Shown here in pieces: positions 17,734 through 27,063 of a stretch of 64,000 nucleotides of DNA. Position 1 is the first letter of the stretch; every line of letters starts with the position of its first letter. The DNA comes from Phycisphaeraceae bacterium (GTDB lineage: Bacteria; Planctomycetota; Phycisphaerae; Phycisphaerales; Phycisphaeraceae): the NCBI GenBank assembly GCA_029260715.1, contig JAJDCS010000026.1, positions 26,084-90,083 on the forward strand, read 5' to 3'. The notes beneath the pieces are model-generated. The model made no database searches. It saw only the letters and a list, made by a program, of their open reading frames with translations, and was not told the origin of the DNA. The position numbers and the translations under genes are program-made.

Positions 17734-18010
17734 TGCGTTGAGTCCTGATAGGCGCGTGCCCCATTTGGGGCTTCGCTTTGTTCATAGCCATCCCTGCCGG
17801 GGGCACGGCCCCGCTTGGCGGTGGTGGCACGGTTGTAAATCGATTAAGAAATCGCCGTTGCGTTCCGTTTACGCTGTGGGCGGTCGCAGATTGCTCGGTA
17901 GAATGCCTGCCAACCCTAATCGAGGCAGATGATTCTAGTGTATCGCTGGCGAGCGTCAATGAGGCGGACAGGCGCTGGGCGTCGGGTCGTTTACGGGGGT
18001 GCGAGGGCGG

Positions 18011-18502
18011 CTACTGTTGTTCCCACCCGACGGCGTTGCCGGGGATGGGCTGTGCTTTGCCGTTACGGTTGACGCAGACAAGGGTGGTGGAGGCGGTGGC
18101 GAGTCGTTGGCTGTCGCGGGTGACTTCGTAATCGTGATCGATCTTCACGCGGGAGCGGATCCCCCCCGGCACCTCCCAGGCCTTGACCTGGACAACGTCG
18201 TCGTATCTGGCCGGGGCGCGGTAGCGGACCGACATGCGTGCCACGACAAACAGTATGCCTTGCTTTTCCAAGTCGCTGTACGCAATCCCTACCTGTCGCA
18301 GCAGTTCGGTGCGGGCGATCTCCATCCAGACGGGGTAGACGCTGTGGTGCGCGACGCCCATCGAGTCGCACTCAGGGTATCGCACGCGGATTTCAACTTC
18401 TACGCTGCGGCCATCCTGAGGTTTGGATGGCGATTGGGCTGTTGTGGGTGAATTCAACGGTCGTACCTGCTTCAAGACGGGCGTCATTTTTAGACCCATC
18501 AT
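18011..18502 (-). CDS. Acyl-CoA thioesterase, YbgC/4HBT hotdog family
   Basis: 163 residues with a single hotdog domain. The active-site region RYPECDSMGVAHHSVYPVWMEIART (residues ~40-64) matches the YbgC pattern, including the conserved Asp that acts in thioester hydrolysis. FVVARMSVRYRAPARYDDVV is also typical of the family. Its substrate is unknown; YbgC relatives act on short or long acyl-CoAs and are often linked to the Tol-Pal envelope system, but no tol gene is here. The first ~30 residues are extra and Ser/Pro/Gln-rich, so the true start may be a later Met (18487). Confidence 0.85.
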   Translation of the reverse strand: MMGLKMTPVLKQVRPLNSPTTAQSPSKPQDGRSVEVEIRVRYPECDSMGVAHHSVYPVWMEIARTELLRQVGIAYSDLEKQGILFVVARMSVRYRAPARYDDVVQVKAWEVPGGIRSRVKIDHDYEVTRDSQRLATASTTLVCVNRNGKAQPIPGNAVGWEQQ

Positions 18503-18650
18503 TATAGCATGCTGTGCAGGTGAGACCGGTTGTTGCCGCTTGGCCAGTAGGCGGAATTCGGGTCTGAGAGCGACACGAGTCGTCTAAACCGCCCGCCGTC
18601 TGACGGCCATGGACTTGTGACGGTCGCGCCCGAGTGGGTCCTTGGCCGTG

Positions 18651-20213
18651 TTAGAATGTGTATTGCAAAATCAGGTACAGGAAGTCTACGTCACGGTGTG
18701 CGCCGGTTTGTTCTAGGAAGGTATCAGCAAAAAAGTGGCTGTACCCGAACACGCCGGTGACGTGGCTGGAGAACGCGTACTTGAGTAGCAGGTCGATCTC
18801 CTGACCGATCTGCTCGTTGGTGCCCACGGCCCCGGCGCGGGCCACACCACCGCCCGCGTTGTAGAACGCGTCGGCGTCTTCCGCTCGCCAGAAGAGGTGG
18901 CCGGTAATTTTCACTAGGAGCTTGTCAATCGGCTTGAAGGTTAAGCCGGCGCTGAGGTCGACGATGTTCTGCCTGCCCACGATATCCATGTACCCGAAGT
19001 ATGCGTGTCCCAAGGGGAACAAATGGTTAAATGTTTCGACGTCGTTGTCGCCCGCGGTTTTGTCGCCCGACGCCACGTCGAAGCCGATGTGGACGCGCGC
19101 TGCGGCGGGCCAGTCGCTAGGGCTTAGGCCTATCTCCATGGCAAACATGTACGCCGCGATGTCCGCTGTGCCGAGTTCGCCGAACTGGTAGGCGCCTTCG
19201 ATGTCGTAATCGACAACGCCGTCACCGAGCTTGCCGAAGAGGCGGCCGCCGACGGTGTGCCGCTCTTCGTCACCGGTGGAGCCGTTGAAAGTGACCGTCA
19301 TGTCGCTTTTGTCCAAGAACAGCCAGTAGAGGTCCACGCCCTCTTTGGCGTTGGTGGCGTAAATCCCGGTGAACTCCGTCTGGGCGTCTGGGTCGTTGAA
19401 CCGGTATTTCTGGATGGGGGCGAACTGGGTGTAAAACCCGCTGACCTCCCAGCCATCAGAGCCGTTGAGGGTGAGCGTCACGCCGTCCCATTGGCGTTGG
19501 GTGTTGGCCCAGGGCAGGGGGCTGACGAGCCGTTGCTTGCCGAAGAGCAGTTGTTGACGCCCGCCACGGATGACGAGGGAGCTGTCGTTGTCCAGATTTA
19601 GCGTGAGGTCGAAGAAGCCTTGCTCTAGCTCGAACGTGTCCACGTCGAGAGTTCTGTGTCCGCCGGGGAGGTCTCTTTGGGTTGAGCCGGCGGATTTGCC
19701 TTCTATGTAGACGCGGAAGTTATCGCCGAAGTGCAGGTCGGCGTGTAGGAGCATGCGCACGAGAGTAAAGGCGTCGTCGTCGTTGGCGGTGGCGCCGAAG
19801 CCGAACCGGCCCCAGCTTTCAACCCGGGCGCGGAGGTGCCCGCCGAGGCTGGCCCAGAACTTGCCGTCTTCACTCATGGGGATGTACTTGATGGCGTCGG
19901 TCGGGTCGCCGGAGGCTGACAAGTCCTGGCCGGCCAGGCCGGACCAGTCTTCCGTGTGACGCAGGGTTTGGTACTTGGGGCGTTGCCAAGAATTCGACGC
20001 GGCGGCGGTTGATTTCTTCGCTGATGCCCCAGCGTTGGCTTGGTTCTTTTGAGCGGCTTTCTCATCGGGCGGTGCCGCATCAGAGTGTGGTGCGAAGATC
20101 GACTGCCCCATTGCGGGGGCGGTCAGGCAGCCCAGTCCAATAAGGACCACCGCGTAACGAAACGGCGTATACACACCCTTCAAAAAACATGGCAAAAAAA
20201 CTTGTGAAATCAT
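18651..20213 (-). CDS. Alginate-export-type outer membrane beta-barrel protein
   Basis: A signal peptide (YAVVLIGLGCLTAPAMGQS) and an Ala/Lys-rich linker precede a ~430-residue beta-barrel of the alginate export family (AlgE-like, PF13372). Typical strands are LGGHLRARVESWGRFGFG, RVYIEGKSAGS, RGGRQQLLFGKQRL with WDGVTL, and FKPIDKLLVKITGHLFWRAED, and the protein ends in a terminal Phe (LILQYTF) as outer-membrane barrels do. GAGAGG seven bases before the ATG at 20213 decides the start; the open frame to 20276 is upstream. No alginate biosynthesis genes are near, so the transported compound is unknown. Confidence 0.85.
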   Translation of the reverse strand: MISQVFLPCFLKGVYTPFRYAVVLIGLGCLTAPAMGQSIFAPHSDAAPPDEKAAQKNQANAGASAKKSTAAASNSWQRPKYQTLRHTEDWSGLAGQDLSASGDPTDAIKYIPMSEDGKFWASLGGHLRARVESWGRFGFGATANDDDAFTLVRMLLHADLHFGDNFRVYIEGKSAGSTQRDLPGGHRTLDVDTFELEQGFFDLTLNLDNDSSLVIRGGRQQLLFGKQRLVSPLPWANTQRQWDGVTLTLNGSDGWEVSGFYTQFAPIQKYRFNDPDAQTEFTGIYATNAKEGVDLYWLFLDKSDMTVTFNGSTGDEERHTVGGRLFGKLGDGVVDYDIEGAYQFGELGTADIAAYMFAMEIGLSPSDWPAAARVHIGFDVASGDKTAGDNDVETFNHLFPLGHAYFGYMDIVGRQNIVDLSAGLTFKPIDKLLVKITGHLFWRAEDADAFYNAGGGVARAGAVGTNEQIGQEIDLLLKYAFSSHVTGVFGYSHFFADTFLEQTGAHRDVDFLYLILQYTF

Positions 20214-20856
20214 CGAAATGCCTCTCAGTGAGCGATTGGAAACAATGACGGTCGTGTCGGATTGACGTTTAGACACCGCAAGACCGTCGCGGTTAATGGT
20301 TATTGAAATCTCGGATACGCACGATCAAGACTCCTTGGTGTTGGGCACAAGGGTCTGCCCGTACCAGTCTTTAAAGACGCTTATGGCTGCTTGGGCCGCA
20401 CCAATGTTTCGACAAAACAGCTAGAAAAAATTGAAATAAAGGGGGTGTCGTATAAATGCAAAGTGCCAAGGCATCGCTGCCTTAGCACCTTGCTGAGGGG
20501 GGTATTGTTGGAACGTTAAGGCCTAATTAAGCATTGGTTTTTGTGTGAATTATCGAGGCTGTTGTCAAGAACGAACTATTGATTCCGTGTTAATTATCAT
20601 CTGCGTATTGAATAAGCGCCTTTAGTCTTTTGTATTAGCTTCAATAGATTTTTACCCGGCCGGGCGACAGTTATCGGGTTCGAGGCAATCTCGACCAAGG
20701 CGTGGGTGCAGGGGCATTAAGATCGCATGCACGGATTGGGCGTGCGAGAAAAGGGGGCTTTCCGGTTGAACCGGACACGGTTTGTGCCGATATTGAAGTC
20801 TGGGCAGTGTCGCGTGTTAAGACATCGATCTGAAAATCGAGTTGAACATCTGATTT
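20214..20856. other. Gene-free divergent region
   Basis: 643 bp separate the porin gene (minus) from the zinc-ribbon gene (plus). The middle (20400-20660) is AT-rich and contains one strong hairpin (20461-20490). No coding frame with a plausible start, and no tRNA, was found. Promoters in both directions are expected here. Confidence 0.4.
20461..20490. other. Stable intergenic hairpin
   Basis: GTGCCAAGGCA and TGCCTTAGCAC pair in ten of eleven positions around a TCGC loop. On neither strand does a T-run follow immediately. It could be an attenuator or operator for the divergent porin and zinc-ribbon genes, or part of a small RNA. Confidence 0.45.
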
Positions 20857-21795
20857 ATGCTGCAGTTAGACGCCACCATCTTGTCTTCGAAAGCCTCTGC
20901 GATCTTTTCATTATCGGGTTGGGGCCTGCCGGCGCTGGACTGGACCAAGCGAGCCAACCAGCAAGCCAAGGCCTTGCTTGATGATGTTGAGGACGACGCC
21001 CTGTTCGCTCCCCAGCAAGTGAAAGACGAGGCCATGGCCGCCGCGGTGCGGGCTTTGATGTATCTCTGGACCGGTTGGCCGGATCATACCAGCATGCTGG
21101 CCGGGGCGCTGCCGGAGAAAGAACGGCTGTACACCCTGGGCCTGGCTTATCGCCAGATGAACAAGATCGACGAGAGCAAGACGCAGTTCCAGCAGTTAAC
21201 AGAGCGTCCGTTTGACGAAGAGTTGGCGGAGGTGACAGCCGAATTGATCAGCGATCATGCGGAGGCTCCGCTCAAGCGGTTCCGCGATCTGATCCAACTG
21301 GGCCAGGCGTGGGAGCCGTTCGCATACACCGATCTTTTCCTCCAGGCGAAAGACGGGTCGCTGAGCATGCGCGGCGAAGAGGTGGTGCGGAAGCTGCAGT
21401 GGCAGGAGTTCAACCTGCTGATGCAACGCTGCTACTTGGCCGCGACAGGGGTTGACATCACCAAGCGTGAAGCCGCTGTGGTGAGCAGGCAAGTCGAGCC
21501 CGCGTGGAAGCGGAACATGCCCGCCAAGAAGATCCAGCCCATCGCGCAGTCGCCTCAAGCCCCCGCGGGCAAAGCAGGGAAGAAAGAGAAAGAAAAAAAC
21601 GGCAAATCGAAAGACGCCGCGGCCAAAGAATCGGCTCAAGCGGAGCCTTCGGCGGCGCCCGCCAAGCCCAAAGAGCCGGAAAATGCCCGCCTCAAGTGCC
21701 CCAAGTGCGGCAATGTGGCTGTTTACTCCAAGTCTTTCCGCGGCAAGAAAGTGGCGTGCCTCAAGTGCCGCACCGCTTTCCAGTACGCCGCGTAG
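20857..21795 (+). CDS. Zinc-ribbon protein with helical N-terminal domain
   Basis: 312 residues. The first ~200 are helical and contain a TPR-like stretch (LYTLGLAYRQMNKIDESKTQFQQL). The frequent 'MAAAVRALMYLWTGW' region looks like a repeat-protein core. Residues ~225-280 are a Lys/Ala/Pro-rich low-complexity linker. The C-terminus is a zinc ribbon with two CxxC pairs (LKCPKCGN ... VACLKCRTAF). Such tails bind zinc and sometimes nucleic acid or proteins. No enzymatic motif is seen. The ribosome-binding site is weak. tyrS follows after 102 bases in the same direction. Confidence 0.7.
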   Translation: MLQLDATILSSKASAIFSLSGWGLPALDWTKRANQQAKALLDDVEDDALFAPQQVKDEAMAAAVRALMYLWTGWPDHTSMLAGALPEKERLYTLGLAYRQMNKIDESKTQFQQLTERPFDEELAEVTAELISDHAEAPLKRFRDLIQLGQAWEPFAYTDLFLQAKDGSLSMRGEEVVRKLQWQEFNLLMQRCYLAATGVDITKREAAVVSRQVEPAWKRNMPAKKIQPIAQSPQAPAGKAGKKEKEKNGKSKDAAAKESAQAEPSAAPAKPKEPENARLKCPKCGNVAVYSKSFRGKKVACLKCRTAFQYAA

Positions 21796-21897
21796 AGGCG
21801 GATACCCTACCGCTGATTTTTGTTGTGCCCCTTACGGCTTTGGCTGTTACGGCCCCCGGCTAGACGCCCGGACCGGCAGGCTTATGATGTCTGCATC

Positions 21898-23088
21898 ATG
21901 ACGAGCCCCGGCACCCCAACGGTGGACACAATTACCCGCGGCGCGGAGCATGTTTACAGCCCGCAAGAGCTGCAGGCCAAGCTCGCCTCAGGGCGGCAAC
22001 TGCGCATCAAGCTGGGCATGGACCCCACGGCGCCGGACATCCACCTGGGCCATTGCGTGGTTTTGAAAAAGATGCGCCAGTTCCAGAACCTGGGCCACAA
22101 GGCGGTATTGATCATCGGCGACTACACCGCGCGCATCGGCGACCCCAGCGGGCGAGACACCACGCGCCCGGTGCTGGACGGAAAAGCGATCGAAGACAAC
22201 GCCGCGACCTACCTCGATCAAGCGGGCAAAGTCCTGGACACCTCGGAAGAACGGCTGGAGGTCCGCCGCAACAGCGAGTGGCTGGGAGCGTTGAAGCTAG
22301 ACGACGTGCTGAAGCTCGCCGGGCTGGTCACCGTTCAGCAGATGCTCCACCGAGAGAACTTCAAGCTACGCATGCGCGACGGGACGGAGATCGTGCTCAG
22401 CGAGTTGGTCTACCCGCTGATGCAAGGCTACGACTCGGTGGTCATCAATGCGGACGTCGAGTTGGGCGGCACGGACCAGACCTTCAACAACCTGATGGGC
22501 CGTGAGCTGATGGCCAAACACGGCATGGAGAAGCAGGTGGTCATGGTGCTGCCGATCCTTGTCGGCACGGACGGCAGCGAAAAAATGAGCAAGTCCAAGG
22601 GGAACACCATCGCCGTGACGGACAGCCCCGACGACATGTTCGGGAAGGTGATGAGCATCCCCGACACGCTGATGGCGAATTATTACCAGTTGCTGACCGA
22701 CCTGCCGTCTTCGCGTATTACAAGCCTGTTGACGGAGACTCACCCGCGTGAGGCCAAGGACGTGCTGGCGAGGGTCATTGTCGAGTCGCTGCACACGCCC
22801 CAGGCCGCCAACGCCGCCAGCGGGGAGTTCACCAAGCGGTTTTCGCAGCAGCAACTGCCTTCGGACATCGAGGTGAAGGCTGTGGCCTCGTCGCCGATCG
22901 GGATTGTGGAGTTGATCCGCCACGTGGGCTTTGCCGCTAGCAACTCCGAGGCCCGCCGGTTGGTCGAGCAAGGCGGTGTGACGTTCGCGGACGAGAAAGT
23001 GACCGACCCGCAGAGCCAAGTCGCCATCGAAGGCCAGCCCGTGCTGAAGGTCGGCAAGCGCCGCGTGTGCAAGGTGACAAAAAAGTAA
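21898..23088 (+). CDS. tyrS: Tyrosyl-tRNA synthetase
   Basis: A class I synthetase that charges tRNA-Tyr. The HIGH motif appears as HLGH (DIHLGHCVVL, near residue 45) and the KMSKS loop is exact (SEKMSKSKGN). GMDPTAPDIHLGH and DVELGGTDQTFN are TyrRS signatures, and the C-terminus is an S4 RNA-binding domain (SNSEARRLVEQGGVTFADEKV). At 396 residues and with this pattern it fits the TyrZ-like type rather than the E. coli-like longer type. The ATG at 21898 is chosen because upstream codons of the frame are in poor non-coding sequence. No T-box leader is present. Confidence 0.93.
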   Translation: MTSPGTPTVDTITRGAEHVYSPQELQAKLASGRQLRIKLGMDPTAPDIHLGHCVVLKKMRQFQNLGHKAVLIIGDYTARIGDPSGRDTTRPVLDGKAIEDNAATYLDQAGKVLDTSEERLEVRRNSEWLGALKLDDVLKLAGLVTVQQMLHRENFKLRMRDGTEIVLSELVYPLMQGYDSVVINADVELGGTDQTFNNLMGRELMAKHGMEKQVVMVLPILVGTDGSEKMSKSKGNTIAVTDSPDDMFGKVMSIPDTLMANYYQLLTDLPSSRITSLLTETHPREAKDVLARVIVESLHTPQAANAASGEFTKRFSQQQLPSDIEVKAVASSPIGIVELIRHVGFAASNSEARRLVEQGGVTFADEKVTDPQSQVAIEGQPVLKVGKRRVCKVTKK

Positions 23089-23118
23089 CCCCGAGTGGGC
23101 GCCCCTCCAAGAGACAAT

Positions 23119-23191
23119 AGCCACCGACCGGAATCGAACCGGTAACCTCAGGTTTACAAAACCAGTGCTCTGCCAATTGAGCTACGGTGGC
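23119..23191 (-). tRNA. tRNA-Thr (anticodon UGU)
   Basis: A 73-nt cloverleaf folds on the minus strand: acceptor GCCACCG/CGGTGGC, D-stem GCTC/GAGC, anticodon loop TTTGTAA with UGU at positions 34-36, T-arm ACCGG-TTCGATT-CCGGT. One T-T mismatch occurs in the anticodon stem. CCA is not encoded. It reads ACA (and related) threonine codons. Confidence 0.95.
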
Positions 23192-23690
23192 GGCAGCTTC
23201 GCATTTTACGCTGGTGGGCCTGTGTGAGCCAGGCGGGTGGGTGGTTCACCGCTGCGCGTCAAAATGTCATTGATTTAGCCCTTGCTGTTCGAGCGGGGTT
23301 CCCGGTCGTGGTCGGGTGGCACGGCTTGCTTGCAAGCCGTGAAATGTGGCCCCGCCATGACACCTATCACCGAATAGGATGGCGGATAATGACGCCAGTT
23401 GTTCCAGCGGGATCCCCGGTCGCGGCAGCCGGCGGTGGTGCAGCGGGTGAACGGGTCGGCCCCGATTTTTACTGGTAAACGCGGTTCTGGATTGGCATTT
23501 CAAGATGTAACGGTTGTTACGCCTGTAGGCCCGCTGCCTGTCAGACGGCTGGGGAATCTCTGGGGTGGAACAAGCCCCGTTCAACAAACGGTTCGATGGT
23601 CTTTCTAGGGGTCTGGGCGGGGTTGCCCGGACACGGCGATCTCACCGCGGGTAGCGCGGTGGGAGTGTGTTGCATTTTTGGTTTAAGGGA
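23192..23690. other. Intergenic region before the LEPR-motif gene
   Basis: About 500 bp without a gene. It holds copy B of repeat family 1 (23312-23401), flanked directly by two similar 25-bp blocks at 23287-23311 and 23401-23425. The last 200 bp are expected to contain the promoter of the large surface-protein gene; no consensus boxes stood out. Confidence 0.45.
23312..23401. repeat. Dispersed palindromic repeat, family 1, copy B
   Basis: It shares with copy A (6584-6673) the GGGTGGC lead, the ACGGCTTGC/GCAAGCCGT palindrome, GAAATGTGGC, CCGCCATGA and the terminal GATAATGACGCCAGTTG. It is bordered on each side by near-identical 25-bp direct repeats (21 of 25 matching), as would be left by duplication or insertion. 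Confidence 0.8.
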
Positions 23691-26408
23691 ATGGGTAGCC
23701 GTATGAAGGGATCATCGAAGTCGCCAGATCAGGACGGGCAGGGTCGGCCTTTGGGGTCAAACGGATCGGCGGGCCAAGGCAAGCCCGGGAAGCGGTCTGG
23801 GCTGGCGAACGGCGCCACACGCAAGCTGAGCGTGGAGCCTTTGGAGCCGCGCATCTTGTTGTCCGCCACGTGGGTCGACGCGGACACGAGCGACGCTATC
23901 CCCGAACCAACCGCGGGCGACGACATCGGCATCGGCAGCGACTTCGCCGATGTGATGGACGGCCACGGCGGCGACGACGTGCTCTTCGGCGAAGGGGGCG
24001 ATGACCTTTTTCAGTTTCAGGACGCCCAAGACGGCGACGTTGTCGCCGTTGACGGCGGCGACGGCCACGACACGATCGACCTGAGCGGGTACAGCGTTGA
24101 CAACGTGACCTTCGGCGACGGCACGCTCACGGTCGACCAAGGGGGCGGCAACTCTTTCACCATCCATCACACCCAGGTCGAGTCGATCACGTTCAGCGAC
24201 ACCACGGCCAGTGTGCTCACCGGTGACCACGCGGAAAACGGTTTCAGCGGCAGCGAGGTGTTTGTCAGCGGCGGGGAGGCGTTCCGGATCGACGTGGCGG
24301 GCAGCGGGAATGTGGATTGGTCCTTCGACGCGGACACGGGCTCGCTGACGGTTGGCGACACGCACGGGACGGGCCACGGAACGAGCCTGTCGATCAACGA
24401 CCTGACCGGCACCGACCTCAACGTTGAGCACGTTTCGATCCGGACGGACCTGGGGGCGCTCGATAGCAACGTCGATATCGACACGCTGAGCATCGCCAAC
24501 AACCGCAACATCGACGCCATCACCGTGGGCAACGGCATCGGGTCGATCGGCACGCTTGATTACGCTTACAACGTCGACTCCAGCGCGGTGATCAACGCGA
24601 ACGTGGGGGTTGTCGAGATCGGCAACAATGTTGAGTGCGACGTGAGGCTCCAGTTCAACGGCGACGTGGGGCAGATCGATCTCGTCTGCTATCAGGTCGG
24701 TGATATCAGCGTGACGGGCAATCTCGGTAGTTTCCAGGCTGGCGGGGTGACGGGTGATATCACCGTCGGCGGGGACGCGGGGTCGATCACCATCCAAACG
24801 CCCGGGTCTGCGGACGACTTGGCGGGGAACCTTATTGTCCAAGGCAACCTGGGGCAGCTTGACGTCGGAGACGACATCACCGGCTCGGTCACGGTTAGCG
24901 GGGACGTGGGCGGGATTTCCGTGGGCGATCGGATCACCAAGGACATCACCATCGGCGGCGACCTAGACGCCTTCAGCGTAGGCGGTAGTTTTACGGGTAC
25001 GCTCACGGCTGATCAAGTGAACGGGCAGTTTGATCTGCACGACGACGGACGCAGTTATTCAAACGAGTTTGAGTCAGACACGCAGGTGGTCTACGACGGG
25101 GCAACGCACACGCTTACCGCCAACGCCTCTGTGCTGCAGCCGATCGCTGTTGACGACGTGGTGACGACGCAAGAAGACACGCCCGTTGTCACCGGCAACG
25201 TTTTGGCTAACGACACGGCTTACAACACGAACCTGGTGGTGAACGGCAGCTTTGAGAACACGCTTGTTCTAGACGGCGGGTGGCAGGTGTTCTCAGACGG
25301 TATCGCAGGCTGGAAAACGTCCAACGGGCCCGGCATCGAAGTGCAGAGCAACGCAGCCGGCTCCGCGCTGGACGGCAATCAGCACGTCGAACTCGACAGC
25401 CACGGGTCCAATTACTCGCAGGCCAACAGCGGGATGTACCAAGATATTGATACGCAAGAGGGCGATGCGTACACGCTTGAGTTTGCGTACTCGCCTCGGC
25501 CGGGGCGTGGTGCGGCTGATAACGCCATCGAGGTTTGGTGGGACGGGCAACTGCTCGACACCATCACAGCTGACGGCACCGGGTTAAGTGATACCGACTG
25601 GCAGCACCACTCGTACGAAGTCACGGGCGGTAGCGACACAACTCGGCTAGAGTTCCGAGCGGTCGGGACGGGCACCACCTACGGGGGGTATCTCGATGAC
25701 GTCAGCGTGGTCGGTGAGAACACGCTAGAGGTCACCGAGCACACACAAGGTTCGCACGGCAGTGTGGTTTACAACGGCGACGGCACGTTCACGTACACGC
25801 CGCAGGGCGACTTCAACGGTGTGGATACGTTCGAGTACACGGTGGCCGACGGGAACGGCGGCTTCTCGACGGCGACGGTGTCGGTGACGGTCGAGGCGGT
25901 CGATGACCCGGTTCCACCGCCTGTTGATAACAGCCCACCCACGGAGGATGAGGAAGACGATTCGTTATGGGACGGCAATGAGAACTTGGCGGTGCTGCAG
26001 ACAGGGGGCGGCCCTGACGAAATCGAGTTTAACCCTCCGCCTGAGTTGAGTGCCGATAACAGTATCGGGGTGGCTGATCCGCTGTCGGTGTCGCTTCATG
26101 CGCCGTCTCTAGACTTGTTTAGCGAGATCATTGAATCGCCGCGTTATGAGCCTATAGATATACAGATTCCCAGTGATGAAGCGCGTTTTGAGGATGTGTT
26201 TGAGGCTGGCGGAGATGTGCTTGTTCCATTTATCGACCCTAACGACGGGGCGGACCTGCAGGCTACGGCGGCGGGAGCGGGGGCTGAGGGGGATATCCCC
26301 GACACTTTCCTGACGCAACTGTGGGGCTTGCTGCGTGGCGCGGCGGGGACGACCAAGGCGACGGACGAGCCCGACGCCCCGACAAATCGGACCCGCGGTC
26401 GCTCATAA
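23691..26408 (+). CDS. LEPR-motif giant surface protein with beta-helix and cadherin-like domains
   Basis: About 905 residues. A Gly/Ser/Lys-rich leader ends in the planctomycete motif [11 protein letters not shown] (about residues 49-59), thought to mark exported giant proteins. Next come RTX-like calcium loops ([19 protein letters not shown]), a repeated right-handed beta-solenoid region ([22 protein letters not shown]...), a DUF642-like carbohydrate-binding fold ([10 protein letters not shown] ... YLDDVSV) inserted in a cadherin/VCBS-type domain ([17 protein letters not shown] ... [23 protein letters not shown]), and an acidic C-terminus. The start is uncertain (23667 GTG, 23691 or 23703 ATG). 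It heads the PilZ/HlyD/M50 gene group, and I infer it is the cargo of that machinery. Confidence 0.8.
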   Translation: MGSRMKGSSKSPDQDGQGRPLGSNGSAGQGKPGKRSGLANGATRKLSVEPLEPRILLSATWVDADTSDAIPEPTAGDDIGIGSDFADVMDGHGGDDVLFGEGGDDLFQFQDAQDGDVVAVDGGDGHDTIDLSGYSVDNVTFGDGTLTVDQGGGNSFTIHHTQVESITFSDTTASVLTGDHAENGFSGSEVFVSGGEAFRIDVAGSGNVDWSFDADTGSLTVGDTHGTGHGTSLSINDLTGTDLNVEHVSIRTDLGALDSNVDIDTLSIANNRNIDAITVGNGIGSIGTLDYAYNVDSSAVINANVGVVEIGNNVECDVRLQFNGDVGQIDLVCYQVGDISVTGNLGSFQAGGVTGDITVGGDAGSITIQTPGSADDLAGNLIVQGNLGQLDVGDDITGSVTVSGDVGGISVGDRITKDITIGGDLDAFSVGGSFTGTLTADQVNGQFDLHDDGRSYSNEFESDTQVVYDGATHTLTANASVLQPIAVDDVVTTQEDTPVVTGNVLANDTAYNTNLVVNGSFENTLVLDGGWQVFSDGIAGWKTSNGPGIEVQSNAAGSALDGNQHVELDSHGSNYSQANSGMYQDIDTQEGDAYTLEFAYSPRPGRGAADNAIEVWWDGQLLDTITADGTGLSDTDWQHHSYEVTGGSDTTRLEFRAVGTGTTYGGYLDDVSVVGENTLEVTEHTQGSHGSVVYNGDGTFTYTPQGDFNGVDTFEYTVADGNGGFSTATVSVTVEAVDDPVPPPVDNSPPTEDEEDDSLWDGNENLAVLQTGGGPDEIEFNPPPELSADNSIGVADPLSVSLHAPSLDLFSEIIESPRYEPIDIQIPSDEARFEDVFEAGGDVLVPFIDPNDGADLQATAAGAGAEGDIPDTFLTQLWGLLRGAAGTTKATDEPDAPTNRTRGRS

Positions 26409-26600
26409 GCCTTGCTCGGTGGGTCGATAGTAACTCTAGCGACAATGACGGGTGTACGGGCGGCGTCCCGGCTGGTAGGGCGGCTAGGGCGCTTGTGTTG
26501 CTTGAATTTGCGCGCTCGGAGCGGGCGGTCAAGTTGTTGAGTACATCTCGGGTTAATGGGCGGCGGCGAAACCACGCGGTGGAGCAAGAGGAGGCAGAGC

Positions 26601-27041
26601 GTGTTCGATCAGCTAGAGGGGGCCGATCACGGCCTCGGTTCAAAAGAAGAAACCGAGTTGCTCGCTGAGCTTGAGCGGAACAAGCCCGAGGAGATCCGCC
26701 GACAGCGTGGGCAGGAGCGGATCGCCATCAAGGCGCCGGTGGTCGTTCAGCCCGGCAACACCAGCGACCTTCAGAAATTCAAAGTCCAAGGCACGACCGG
26801 CGACGTCTCCGAGCAGGGGTGCCGTGTTTTGCTGCCGATGCCGATGGGCGTTGGTGACATTTACCGGATGACGTTCGGCGGTGAGTTGAGCGGCCTGCCG
26901 CTGGCGTTTGCGCGTTGCATCCGGTGTCGGATGGTTCGTGAAGACGCATACGAGGTCGGCTGCACGTTCTTTGTATCGCTGGGGCTGTCCGGCGTGTTGG
27001 AAAAATTAAACGCCGACGGCGGCGCCGCGGGTGATCAGTAA
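26601..27041 (+). CDS. PilZ-domain c-di-GMP binding protein
   Basis: 146 residues. The PilZ signatures are present: an Arg-rich RxxxR-type motif (RRQRGQERIAI, ~residues 34-44) and DxSxxG (GDVSEQGCRV), followed by a beta-barrel. A GTG start at 26601 is preceded by GAGGAGG at six bases; the open frame back to an ATG at 26556 lacks such a site. Its stop overlaps the open frame of the next gene, so the two are probably co-translated. PilZ proteins usually change the activity of a partner when c-di-GMP rises; here the partner is likely one of the adjacent adaptor proteins. Confidence 0.85.
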   Translation: MFDQLEGADHGLGSKEETELLAELERNKPEEIRRQRGQERIAIKAPVVVQPGNTSDLQKFKVQGTTGDVSEQGCRVLLPMPMGVGDIYRMTFGGELSGLPLAFARCIRCRMVREDAYEVGCTFFVSLGLSGVLEKLNADGGAAGDQ

Positions 27042-27063
27042 GCATGCGGGCGTTTGCAAAACG

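Noticed and set aside
21820..21897. Longer TyrRS start
   Set aside because: The upstream codons are in sequence without coding character; the ATG at 21898 matches the normal beginning of the enzyme.
23119..23191. tRNA-Tyr beside tyrS as a possible linked pair
   Set aside because: The anticodon loop reads UGU, which is threonine.
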